Under the pieces are notes generated by a model. That model worked only from the letters and a program-made list of their open reading frames with translations. It had not been told where the DNA came from and did no database searches. Both the position numbers and the translations under genes were made by a program. 26,306 nucleotides of DNA from Tubulinosema ratisbonensis (lineage: Eukaryota > Microsporidia > Tubulinosematidae), in contig RCSS01000401.1 in the NCBI GenBank assembly GCA_004000155.1, positions 9,584-35,889 on the forward strand, given 5' to 3'. This document shows positions 17,500 through 26,306 of the stretch, piece by piece (position 1 is the first letter of the stretch; each line of letters begins with the position of its first letter).

Positions 17500-17621
17500 T
17501 TTTTTTATTTAATTTTTAATATTTTTATTTATTGCTTTAGGTAAGAAGTTTGTAAAAAATTTATTTTTTTTAAAAAAATAAAAAAAAATATTTTTTAAAT
17601 TAATAAAATATTAATTTTTAT

Positions 17622-17624
17622 CCC
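17622..17624 (+). promoter_or_regulatory. CCC motif abutting PWP2 start
   Basis: TATCCC directly precedes the ATG at 17625 after a long A/T-only leader. Same arrangement as at 5105 and close to that at 9693. Confidence 0.5.
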
Positions 17625-19778
17625 ATGCTAAATTACTCACTAAGCTCAGTAATACCAACAAAATCATTTTCTAAAGGATTAATCACAGATACAAACTTAA
17701 TATTTACAAATAATACATTTGTATTTTCATTTAATGATAAACCAATGCTAATTGGCACAGTAAAAAGTGACATTCTTTCTATAAAAAATTTACAATCAAA
17801 CTACTTGATTTCTACCCAAAACAAAATTTATTTAATGAATAAGAAAGGAGAAATACTTCATTCTTTTAGAAAAGAAGTAAATTTTATTGAAACTTTTGGA
17901 GAAAAAGTTTATTTTGTAAGTAAAAATATTTTACAAATATATTCTCTAGGCAAAGATTATAGACTTAATTTAGAAAATAACATTTACATTCACTCTGAAG
18001 ACATCAATTTTTTTAAAAGAATAGAAGATTTATTTTTTACTTGTTCGACAGACAGATCTTTAAAATTATTTTATAAAAATAATTTTATGACGATAGGAAA
18101 ATTCCGATCTAAGATAATTAATTTATTTGTTATTAACTTTGATCCTTTTACATTACAAATCATCACTGAAGGAGGTATTCGATACCAGGAAGTTTACTGT
18201 TTTGACTATTTTAATAAGACATTTGTAAAAAAAGAAAAGAATTTTGAGAACATAAACAATATTTTCTTACCGGGAAAGATATGTGCTGCTGTAAAAAAAG
18301 AAAATTGTGTTTATTACGTGCACACTGAAGAAGAAACGAAGAAACTTGTTTTTTTTGAAAACGATAAAATAAAATGTGAATACGAAATCCAAGAAGAATT
18401 TTATGAAATGGAAATTTATAAAAATGAAGTTATTTTGAAAAATGAGAATGGAATAAAAGCATTTACGAATTTGGATAATACTTTGATTGACAAAGTGGAT
18501 TTTCCAGAAGTTATTTGCATGGCGGAAGAAAGAAACAAAGTTGTTTTAGGGTGCACTGATAAATTTATAAGAACTTACGATGACACTTATATGTTCTCTA
18601 AACTTAAAGATGAAAAAAGTTTAGGATCTTTTTTTAGTGTTCATAAAATAAAAAATGTAATTTTTTCTGTTACAGGCAGTGGATATGTCAGTGTTTTTGA
18701 TTTGAATAACAATGTATGTTTTAGAAGCTTCCATGTTGAATGCAGAGTGTCTGGTTCTGCTTTAAACGAGGATGGAAGTTTGTTATTTTTAAGTAATTTT
18801 GATACAAATGAAATTTACGTTATTGATGTTCTAAGAAGTAAAAAAGTAGATACCATTGATAATGGCGCACCAATCATAAAAATGACTATGTTTAAATCAT
18901 TTTTATACGTTCTGTCCACAGAATCTATCATAAAATATGATTTATACAACTCCTCTCATGTATCCATTACTTTTTCTGGAAATTCTTTAACTTTTGGAGA
19001 GAATTTAGCAGCCTGCACTGATAAATCAGTTTATATTTTTGATACCAATTTAAATATCACAAGTATTTTAGATTGTAAATTGATAGGTAAAAATAGTTCC
19101 GAGAAATTTAATAAAAATAAACCAATCACTAAAATTTCATTCGACCATTTAGGAAATATTCTTTGTAGTGGTTGTGTAAATCAAATTTACATGTTAAATG
19201 ACAAAGAAAGTAAGAAATACAATGTTTGTTTTAATGAAACATTAGAAAATTACAAAGATTTTTTTACAAAAAAAGAAGAAAACAAAATTTTTAACGAAGA
19301 AAATTTAATTGAAACAAAAGAACTNATTCATTCACAAAACTCACCTACTTTTTATGTGTTAAGCAANCATGCACTGTTAATTTACAAAATTAAAGAATCT
19401 AAAATTCTGTTTGATTCTTTGGACACCCAAGAAAGTGCCGAAAATTTGTTTGCCAAAAAAGATTTTATTTCTGCGTTATTTTTAGCTTTAAAATTAAATT
19501 TAACAGAACTNACAAGAAATATTGTCAGAAAGACAATCTTTATACCAAATTTTAATGAAGAACTTTTAGAAAAATTGGCAAAAATAGTTGTTAGGATGAT
19601 AGAAGAGAATGATTCATTGGATAATTCATTAGTTTGGTTAAAAAATATTCTTAAACAAATTCAATTATCAGATGATGATAAGAATAAAATAAGAATAATT
19701 TTAGAAAAATTAAGGTTTAATGGATGGATGATGTTTAAGAAAGCATACAAAGAAAATAAAAAAGTTTTTAATAAATAA
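17625..19778 (+). CDS. PWP2: UTP-B component Pwp2/Utp1, WD40 protein
   Basis: U3 snoRNP (small-subunit processome) scaffold needed for 18S rRNA maturation, nucleolar. The protein is 717 aa (about 920 in yeast and human). It is made of weak beta-propeller repeats without clear WD dipeptides. Recognition rests on two regions. Around residues 343-385, VIFSVTGSGYVSVFDL, CFRSF and then NEIYVIDVLRSKKVDTI follow the order seen in PWP2 (VRAFDL, NFRTF, EIFVWSVQTGRLLDIL). From about 580 to the end, ALLIYKIKESKILFDSLD, then FISALFLALKLN and SLVWLKNIL, match the PWP2 C-terminal Utp12 domain (LLIYSLD...LFDPF, ALRLN, FYLLW). Three N bases (19325, 19367, 19511) leave three residues unknown. It could only be confused with Utp12, Utp13 or Utp21, which fit less well. 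Confidence 0.82.
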   Translation: MLNYSLSSVIPTKSFSKGLITDTNLIFTNNTFVFSFNDKPMLIGTVKSDILSIKNLQSNYLISTQNKIYLMNKKGEILHSFRKEVNFIETFGEKVYFVSKNILQIYSLGKDYRLNLENNIYIHSEDINFFKRIEDLFFTCSTDRSLKLFYKNNFMTIGKFRSKIINLFVINFDPFTLQIITEGGIRYQEVYCFDYFNKTFVKKEKNFENINNIFLPGKICAAVKKENCVYYVHTEEETKKLVFFENDKIKCEYEIQEEFYEMEIYKNEVILKNENGIKAFTNLDNTLIDKVDFPEVICMAEERNKVVLGCTDKFIRTYDDTYMFSKLKDEKSLGSFFSVHKIKNVIFSVTGSGYVSVFDLNNNVCFRSFHVECRVSGSALNEDGSLLFLSNFDTNEIYVIDVLRSKKVDTIDNGAPIIKMTMFKSFLYVLSTESIIKYDLYNSSHVSITFSGNSLTFGENLAACTDKSVYIFDTNLNITSILDCKLIGKNSSEKFNKNKPITKISFDHLGNILCSGCVNQIYMLNDKESKKYNVCFNETLENYKDFFTKKEENKIFNEENLIETKEXIHSQNSPTFYVLSXHALLIYKIKESKILFDSLDTQESAENLFAKKDFISALFLALKLNLTEXTRNIVRKTIFIPNFNEELLEKLAKIVVRMIEENDSLDNSLVWLKNILKQIQLSDDDKNKIRIILEKLRFNGWMMFKKAYKENKKVFNK

Positions 19779-19806
19779 ATAATATTTATTTACAATATTA
19801 TTTATT
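19774..19806. repeat. perfect 13-bp hairpin at the PWP2 stop codon
   Basis: AATAAATAATATT (19774-19786) and its exact complement (19794-19806) with a 7-base loop. The stem overlaps the stop codon (19776-19778). It could aid 3'-end formation, but AT-only palindromes are common by chance here. Confidence 0.35.
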
Positions 19807-20109
19807 TATTATAATATTATTTTTTTTAAATATTAATTTATTACTTTAATATTGGTGACAAGAGTTTAAAAAAATCTTTTTTTAAATCTTTTTTACGGGG
19901 TTTTATATTAAATCTGAAAAATAAAAAGTTCTATTAAATATGAGGTTTAAAAGGTTTTATAATAATAATTTTATAAATATTGAAAGTATCTTTAAATATA
20001 TTTCTAAAGAGAGGGTTTATAAATAAATTATTTTTTTTTATATTATTTACTTCTTATTTTTAAAAATAATTAAATTAATAAATTAAAATAATATTTTTTA
20101 TTTATCCTC
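19779..20109. other. spacer between PWP2 and TIP20
   Basis: 331 bp, AT-rich. Apart from the hairpin at its left edge and CCTC before the TIP20 ATG (20106-20109), I see nothing in it. It presumably holds the PWP2 3' end and the TIP20 promoter. Confidence 0.5.
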
Positions 20110-21798
20110 ATGCAAATAAAGGATTTACAATCCAAAAAAGAACATTTAGAAAATCAATTAAAAGAATTAAAATCATTGGAGAAAACTTATTCATCAAACG
20201 TAACAAATATTTCTTTAGAAATAAATAGAATAAAGCATGAATTAATAGAAATACAAAACAAAAAAGAAAATTTTAGAAAAAATTTAGAGAAAAGAAATGG
20301 AAAAATAGTTGAATTGAAAGAAAAATTAACTCAACATAAAGAAAAAAGGAAGGAAGAACAATTTATAATTTTAAAAAGAGAATTAAAAGAAAAAATCTTA
20401 GAAATAGAAAATTTAAATTTTTTTATTTCATTTTCTATTTTTAATTCATTTAAAAAATTAAAAAATTATGAAAATAAATTTTTAAAAAATGAGATAAATA
20501 AAATTTATAAAGAAAAAAAGGAAGAATTAATTGAAAAAATAGAATCATTGATCGAAGAGAATCTTTTTAAAAGAAAGAAACTTAACTCAGCATTTTATTA
20601 TTTTAAATTATTAATTTCTTGTGAATTATTTTTTTCTGAACAATTTTTTGATGATTATTTTTTTAAAAAAATAAGTGATAAATTTACATTTCATTTTTTA
20701 TCTGACAAAGAAACTAACAGGTTGGACAAACCTGAATGGTTGTTTAAATTTTTAAAAGAGCAATTGTTTGATTATTTCAGTTTGTATTTGATTTTTAAGA
20801 AAGATTTTTTTAAATTATTAGAAAAGGTAGAAGAATTGATCAAAATTAAATTAAGAGAAATTTTTATTTTACAGACTGACCAGAAAAGAAAATTGGTATG
20901 GCATTTTTATGATGAATTTATTCTTTACATTAATGAGATTAATAAATTTCTTAAAGAAACAATGTCACTTTACAAAGAGTATATTCCTAAATTAAAAGAA
21001 AATACAGAAATTTTACTAAAAATAGAACAAAATAGTATCAAAGAAAGAATTAATAAGATTCATAAATTAAGTTATAAGAAATGGTTTGAAGAATACAAAT
21101 TGATAACCAAAGAAACATTTCATTTTTGTAAAAGATTTGGTGTTTTAGAAAGTAACTTTGTTGAAGTTTTGGTATTTTTACTTACAAATATAAAAGATTC
21201 TTACGAAATGTTTGTTGATGAAATGAGATTTAGCTCAGAAAGTGAGATTATTTTACTTTGTGAGATTTATTCTCAAATTGAACAATACAAATACTTTCTA
21301 CAATCAGAAGAGAATGAATTATTGATTATTAATCCTAAATTGAATTTTTCAGTTCTACAAAAAACAAAAAATAATTTTTTCATTTTTAATCAACAGAATT
21401 TTAAAACAATTAAAGAACTTTTGTCTGACGAAGTGAATTCTAAACTTAGAAATATTAGAAATTTTAATTACGTAGACCAAAACACAGTTGTTTCTTTTGT
21501 GATTGATTTGTCTAACATTCTTTCTTTGTATAAAAAATGTACTTCTTTTTCTTATTTGGAAAGAATGTGCAATAAAATATTAGACACTTTTTTATTAGAA
21601 AGAATCATTTTGAGTATTAAACTTACTTCTGAACAGTCTTTTAAGCTAAAAGATTTAGTAAAAAGATTGAATGATTTGTTTGATTGTAATTTTGAGATGA
21701 GTTTTAAGGGGGTTAAATGTTTAGAGTGTATTTTTGATGGGAAATTTTATGATGAGGATGTTAAATTATATGAGAAAATCAAGGCAATTTATGATTAA
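20110..21798 (+). CDS. TIP20: RINT1/Tip20-family vesicle tether (Dsl1 complex)
   Basis: Subunit of the Dsl1/NRZ tethering complex that captures Golgi-derived vesicles at the ER. The N-terminal 100 residues form a long charged coiled coil (KDLQSKKEHLENQLKELK onward), as in RINT1/Tip20. The diagnostic block is at about 192-212: FTFHFLSDKETNRLDKPEWL, which matches the family signature FKYHFxGxxxTNxLxKPEW in RINT1. The remaining 350 residues are all-helical, rich in Phe, Lys and Glu, consistent with the stacked helical bundles of CATCHR tethers. Length 562 aa compared with 701 (yeast) and 792 (human). CCTC directly precedes the ATG. The call rests mainly on one motif plus architecture. Confidence 0.75.
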   Translation: MQIKDLQSKKEHLENQLKELKSLEKTYSSNVTNISLEINRIKHELIEIQNKKENFRKNLEKRNGKIVELKEKLTQHKEKRKEEQFIILKRELKEKILEIENLNFFISFSIFNSFKKLKNYENKFLKNEINKIYKEKKEELIEKIESLIEENLFKRKKLNSAFYYFKLLISCELFFSEQFFDDYFFKKISDKFTFHFLSDKETNRLDKPEWLFKFLKEQLFDYFSLYLIFKKDFFKLLEKVEELIKIKLREIFILQTDQKRKLVWHFYDEFILYINEINKFLKETMSLYKEYIPKLKENTEILLKIEQNSIKERINKIHKLSYKKWFEEYKLITKETFHFCKRFGVLESNFVEVLVFLLTNIKDSYEMFVDEMRFSSESEIILLCEIYSQIEQYKYFLQSEENELLIINPKLNFSVLQKTKNNFFIFNQQNFKTIKELLSDEVNSKLRNIRNFNYVDQNTVVSFVIDLSNILSLYKKCTSFSYLERMCNKILDTFLLERIILSIKLTSEQSFKLKDLVKRLNDLFDCNFEMSFKGVKCLECIFDGKFYDEDVKLYEKIKAIYD

Positions 21799-24700
21799 AT
21801 ATTTACTTCTTTTTAGTTTAAATACAAAACTAGTTAGTTTTTTCAATAACCCAGATTTTTTCAAATATTCATATTTTATAAAGAGACATAATACAATCAT
21901 TGAGTAGTGTTTTTCTATTAAAAAATTTACATTTTTAATTTATTTTATTTAGAAAACATCATTTTTAATTTTACTAAACTGAAAATAAATTTTTTTGTTT
22001 ATTAAGAATTGTAAATTTATACAGATATCTTCTAATACACTTTCTTGTGATATTCTATAGATAGTATTTGTGAAAGCAATTATCCTTAAACTAAAGATGA
22101 TACGCTTTGTTATTTTTGTTCCATTTTAGAGTTTTTATTAAATTGTTGACAAACAAAATGCCATAATTATTTATTTGAAGCATTTAAATTTTTTGAACCA
22201 GCTAATCAGCTTTTTATTTTTTCTAAATATCAAGAAAGTCAAAGGGTGAGACTTATTCGCATAAAAAGTCTTGTCAGAAGGTGAGCTGGCAAAAGAAAAA
22301 CAAATAACAGCAGAAGAGGATACAGGACAAGCAGAGGAATGTGTGATTGACTGCCACGTTCCTTAAAAAATATTAATACATGCTCATAAAGAAACATTNG
22401 TAATATATTTTTTTATATATACATGCTAAACGTAAGATATTGCAAGCGTATCACTCGCNNAAACCTTCCCCAGACACTCTATTGATTGCCTAAGTTTACT
22501 TCACCTTGCAGGCTTTATCTACAAGAAAAGATATAGTTNAAAAATTTCTACAAAAAAGATTAATTAGATTCAAATCGGTTAGCTACATGTAGGGATATAG
22601 AGTAATTATAATTTAATAATGCAACAAAAAAGAAAATTAAAGCCAATTCAAAAAATGTTAGACTTGGTAAGTAGAGAAGGGTAAAATATCTCAAAATGAT
22701 TTGTAAAAAATAATTGAAGAAATATTTCTAAATGTTACAATCCTAAGAAACAAAAAAAACTTTTAAATAAATAATTTTACTCAGAGAGTATCTTTATTTG
22801 TACTACATGGAAATAAACAAACATCCTCTTGGATTTGATAAAAATTTCGTAATGAAATTCTTAATATTTTGTAAAATTTAGAACAGTGTTTGGATTTTAA
22901 AAATATTTTTATTATCACATATAAGAAATTTTACCCATCACTACAATATGTCTGATGTCTATTAAACCAGAAAATTTTAACAAATAATGATACTAGAGAA
23001 ACTCCAAAGACTGCATAAAGCGTTTTCAGAGACAATTTTTTGCAAAGAAATGACAGAAAATATTGACATTCTTTTGCATACATCTGTTATCTGATCAATA
23101 AATGTCAAGAGATTCACTGAAGTAAAATACTCAAAACTTAAAAGATAGAAACTTTATTCGTAGATCAAAAATAATAATTAAAAAATTCTCTTAATAAACA
23201 ACTTATATATTCTAAGTTATTTTATAAAAGAATTAAAATCACACGAATTTGATGTTAATCAGAATTTTAATTCCAAGATTTTTAATCCGAACAACTAAGG
23301 GATCTTTAATAATTTTTTATTTATTTAAGTCTTTAATTTTTATCACCCGAGAAAGAGAGGAGCAATATAATTATTAAAATTAACAAACACTTTTAAATTG
23401 AAAACTAAAAAAAGCGAGCATTGTAAACCAGTAACTTACCGAGAAAATGTACTTTATAGCTATATTAAATGTCTTAAAAAAGGGCTGTTTACACTTAAAG
23501 GATTAATTTCATATTCTTTCATACGAAATACGGTGAAAAAAATTTCTAAAAGATGAATTTATGCCAGGCCCATCAAGCATAAAGTAGACTTAACCTTTTT
23601 TTAGATGAAACTGGCATTAATTACATTAATATAGTAATTATGAGCACTTACTCAAGAGAATATAATCAGTGTAAATGATGAAAGCAATAGAATTTAGCAT
23701 ATTAACAGTATGATGATTATAAAAAATTCAAACCTGTTGTGCTTTTAAGTAAAGGTTGATTCATTTGACGAAGGTTTATTGATTGAATTCATTAATACAA
23801 AACTAATGCCACATTTACGAATTCAATAAAATATGTTTTAACAATGAAAAGCTAAAAAAATACAATTTAGAAATGATGTTATCAGTTTATATAAACATTC
23901 AAACATTATTTATACATTCTTTTATCTTATTCATTTCAATAAAACTTATTTTAAGGTTATTCAACTGCTTTAAGTCTAAAATTTCTGCTTTTGTCAAGCA
24001 TAAAACAGAAGAGAAGAAATTATATCATCGTATCCTGATAAATACTGACATAAATCCTATGAATAAAGTAAAAAAATACTAAATTTGAAAATTTTCCTTT
24101 TTTTATTTTTTTCTTACACATATTCATCAGAGTCAAATTTTAAAAATCTTTAAGTAAAAAGACATAATACATTATTATTCATATTTTGGCTCAATGTATA
24201 TTATTTTATAACATAAACAAATACTAGAAATAGTTAAAAATAAATTTATGTGTTTGAAAATTGATTTATTAATATGAGAAGATGGATTGATAAAGCTTTG
24301 AGTAAATAAGAACTTGATTAATTAAATAAAACAATGTAAAATTTTGATATAAATGTTACAGAAGAAAGATATAAAAAATAACGAAGAATTTTTGTTAAGC
24401 CTCATGGAGAAAGATCCTGTGATAAGAAAGGGTTGATAAAAAATGTATTTATTTTTGCTGTAAATAAAAAAATTTCTAGCATTTTGTTTATTTAAATTTT
24501 TCTTACTGAATATCATGAGAAAAAGAATGGGAGTAGTATTCTTTTATAATTTTTGATTTTAAAAACGTATTTTAAATAGTAAATCATATGATATTTGATA
24601 TCTTTTTTGTGTATTTGCCTTGTATTTTCATAAATTTTCTACAAGGTCATAGTTTGAATCAAAACAAAATTTTGCACGAAAATTCAATTTTATTATTAAA

Positions 24701-24996
24701 TACATATAAAGTATAGTTTACTTAATTTATAGCCAAATATTTATACATAAATAACATATATAATAATAGCCCTAATTTGTAAATTATCTCTTTTTTAATT
24801 CTCGTTAAATGAAGGCTTAATCAAAAATACGAGTAACTAATATTGAATAAATATCAATTTTGATAATCTATAATCAATTACAATCTATTTACATAATAAT
24901 AAATATACTAATACTTAATCTTTAATTTCTTTGATATTTTCAAGAAAAACTAAATTTTTTATAAAAAAAATACGAAAATTAATCTTCTATCATATT
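21799..24996. other. gene-poor tract 3
   Basis: About 3.2 kb with only short ORFs (up to 69 codons) that lack family resemblance, start motifs or non-AT-driven composition. It includes a less AT-rich island (22226-22366) of unknown nature and repeat copy D (about 22384-22530). The right half is plain AT-rich sequence. Confidence 0.7.
22384..22530 (-). mobile_element. SINE-like repeat, copy D (partial, with undetermined bases)
   Basis: Shares the core of copies A and C at 22432-22515: TAAGATATTGCAAGCG, CACTCTATTGATTGCCTAAG and CACCTTGCAGGCTTT, and ends ACAAGAAAAG like copy C. AAAGAAACAT before it corresponds to the left arm of the hairpin. The T-run side is missing or changed. N bases at 22399, 22459, 22460 and 22539 suggest mixed reads from several copies. 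Confidence 0.5.
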
Positions 24997-26208
24997 TTAT
25001 TTACATTTAATATTTAATATTCNATGATAAATGCTAGGATGATCACACAAAAAATAACTGTAAAACCTAGGCTTATAAAACAAATCATCATTAATCAAAT
25101 ACATTTTAAAAAACCCACTAATTATATCTCCATCAGGTGCTATTCTTACAGCCTTTAGATCAACTAAATATTCCATATTCTGTGAAAAGAAATTTAAAGA
25201 CAAATAATAAATCGTAGAAAAGAAATATAAATTAAAATAAAAGAGAAATATTTTTGCTTCGTTGTGATCAAATCTTGAGTCTATTTTTTTGGCGTATAAT
25301 TTTATTATTTCGTAATATAAAGTGAATAAAAAAACTGTTAATAGATATTCTAATAGATAAACTAAAATACATTCTAATGTTCCGCCATGTCCTATTTCAT
25401 GAGAAACACATCCTAAAATTTCTGATTCTGTAAAACCAGACCAATCACCAAAAATTAATAAACTTTTTGTAAAAAAATTTAAAAAAGTGCCCATGTTTAC
25501 TTGTTCACTTAAGAAATAATACACGTTCTTTTTTCCATAAAAGTTTTGTGCCATTTCCAATCCTTTACCACTCAAATTTTGAGGTATGTTTGTATTTTTA
25601 GAATAGAATACAGAAAAAATGATTGATTTTATGAAATAGACATAAGGAAAGAAAAGTAAAAAAGAAGAAATAAAAACATTTCTTCTATTTAAATACTTTA
25701 CACTTCCAAACAACTTTCTTCTGACTAAAAATAGTAAAAAAAAATAAACAAAAATCGCAGGTACATAAAATCTCAAATCAATCATCAACGGAAAAAGCAT
25801 CGGTACAAACAATAAACTCAATAAAGAAAGAAAAGTAAGCACTGCTCTGTTATTCTCATCATTAAAAAAAGAGTAATATTGTGGAAAAGTGATAAGAATC
25901 CTGCAAACCTCTACAAAAGTATCATTCGTTCTTCTAAAATAAAACAATAAATTAAGTAAAACCATAAAAAACAAAGTAAAGATATCTTCACTTATTTCCA
26001 ATAACAAAATCTCACAATTTTTCATTTCTTTTATTTTAAAAGAATACCTTATTTTTTCTACTTCATCATTTACTATTTTTTCTTTAAAAATAGGTTTATC
26101 AGAATTGAGTTTTCTTTCATAACATTTTAAATCTACATAGCTGTAAACTAAGATCAAAAGATAAACACCTAATGCTAAAAGTAAAAATAGTTCTAGTTTG
26201 AATTTCAT
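24997..26208 (-). CDS. second M48 family (Ste24-like) membrane metalloprotease
   Basis: Membrane peptidase of 403 aa, a divergent paralogue of the protease at 8116-9177. Zinc ligands His270 and His274 with catalytic Glu271 (HEIGH, 270-274), and a third ligand Glu346 with Asp350 in EYLVD. The C-terminus has HPSIYH (390-395). LLIFGDWSGFTESEI precedes the active site, matching the other copy's VFLGDTSFLTEDEI. Both have the unusual HEIGHGG. Hydrophobic segments lie at about 5-24, 76-91, 123-141, 148-162, 178-201, 279-300 and 320-342, so it is strongly membrane-bound. N at 25023 leaves residue 396 unknown. Ste24 itself cleaves prenylated proteins; the role here may have shifted. Confidence 0.85.
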   Translation of the reverse strand: MKFKLELFLLLALGVYLLILVYSYVDLKCYERKLNSDKPIFKEKIVNDEVEKIRYSFKIKEMKNCEILLLEISEDIFTLFFMVLLNLLFYFRRTNDTFVEVCRILITFPQYYSFFNDENNRAVLTFLSLLSLLFVPMLFPLMIDLRFYVPAIFVYFFLLFLVRRKLFGSVKYLNRRNVFISSFLLFFPYVYFIKSIIFSVFYSKNTNIPQNLSGKGLEMAQNFYGKKNVYYFLSEQVNMGTFLNFFTKSLLIFGDWSGFTESEILGCVSHEIGHGGTLECILVYLLEYLLTVFLFTLYYEIIKLYAKKIDSRFDHNEAKIFLFYFNLYFFSTIYYLSLNFFSQNMEYLVDLKAVRIAPDGDIISGFFKMYLINDDLFYKPRFYSYFLCDHPSIYHXILNIKCK

Positions 26209-26306
26209 ATTTATTTTAAGGTGTAAACAAAAAATTTAAAGAAAACAAACAAATTTACATAAAAAAGGAATTTTATAGAAAAATAAATAAATATTCAGAA
26301 ATAAAA

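Noticed and set aside
23510..23555. GAAATACGGTG...ATTTC, resembling the repeat hairpin
   Set aside because: Only the hairpin-like piece matches, with no collinear flanking blocks; probably chance.
23873..24082. 69-codon ORF with a hydrophobic start
   Set aside because: Hydrophobic and lysine-rich make-up is what AT-rich DNA yields; no start motif, no family, isolated in a gene-poor tract.
24322..24516. 64-codon minus-strand ORF
   Set aside because: Dominated by Phe, Lys, Asn and Ile codons of random AT-rich sequence; no supporting signal.
1..26306. CRISPR array, rRNA, tRNA or bacterial-type operon
   Set aside because: No regularly spaced repeats, no rRNA or tRNA signature, and all recognised genes are eukaryotic.

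Overview
The window looks like a very AT-rich microsporidian (reduced fungal-relative parasite) chromosome segment. The evidence is a set of eukaryotic proteins that are shorter than their yeast and human relatives, intronless genes, intergenic gaps as small as 24-33 bp, and a short C-rich motif (CCC, CCT or ACC) directly in front of several start codons, which is a known trait of microsporidian genes. The exact genus cannot be fixed from this sequence alone.

The layout alternates dense gene blocks with long gene-poor tracts. Block 1 (1-5745) holds a 5'-truncated SPB4 helicase, a Swi5-like recombination mediator, the KRE33/NAT10 RNA cytidine acetyltransferase, proteasome subunit alpha1, an unrecognised 181-aa protein, a possible 33-aa protein and NIP7. 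A gene-less tract follows (5746-8115). It carries a candidate U2-like small RNA, two copies of a dispersed repeat and a 35-bp inverted repeat. Block 2 (8116-10519) holds an M48 (Ste24-like) membrane protease, ribosomal protein uL15 (RPL28/RPL27A) and a small membrane protein. A second desert (10520-14098) has a 78-bp tandem duplication and two more repeat copies. Block 3 (14099-21798) holds GCN5, a PAP2 lipid phosphatase, an RNase P/MRP zinc-ribbon protein, PWP2/UTP1 and a RINT1/TIP20 tether. It is interrupted by a repeat-bearing gap at 15284-16175. A third desert (21799-24996) carries another repeat copy, and the window ends with a second M48 protease.

Much of the coding content serves ribosome assembly: SPB4 and NIP7 (60S), KRE33 and PWP2 (90S/40S), RPL28, and RNase P. 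The rest covers protein turnover, chromatin, lipid metabolism, membrane traffic and membrane proteolysis.

The most interesting unexplained structure is a family of about 220-bp elements found six times, only in the gene-poor tracts. One full copy has a T-run at one end (a poly-A tail if read on the minus strand) and is flanked by an exact 13-bp direct repeat, as expected of a SINE-like retroposon. Other points of interest are the U2-like RNA candidate and the pair of divergent M48 proteases sharing an unusual HEIGHGG active site.
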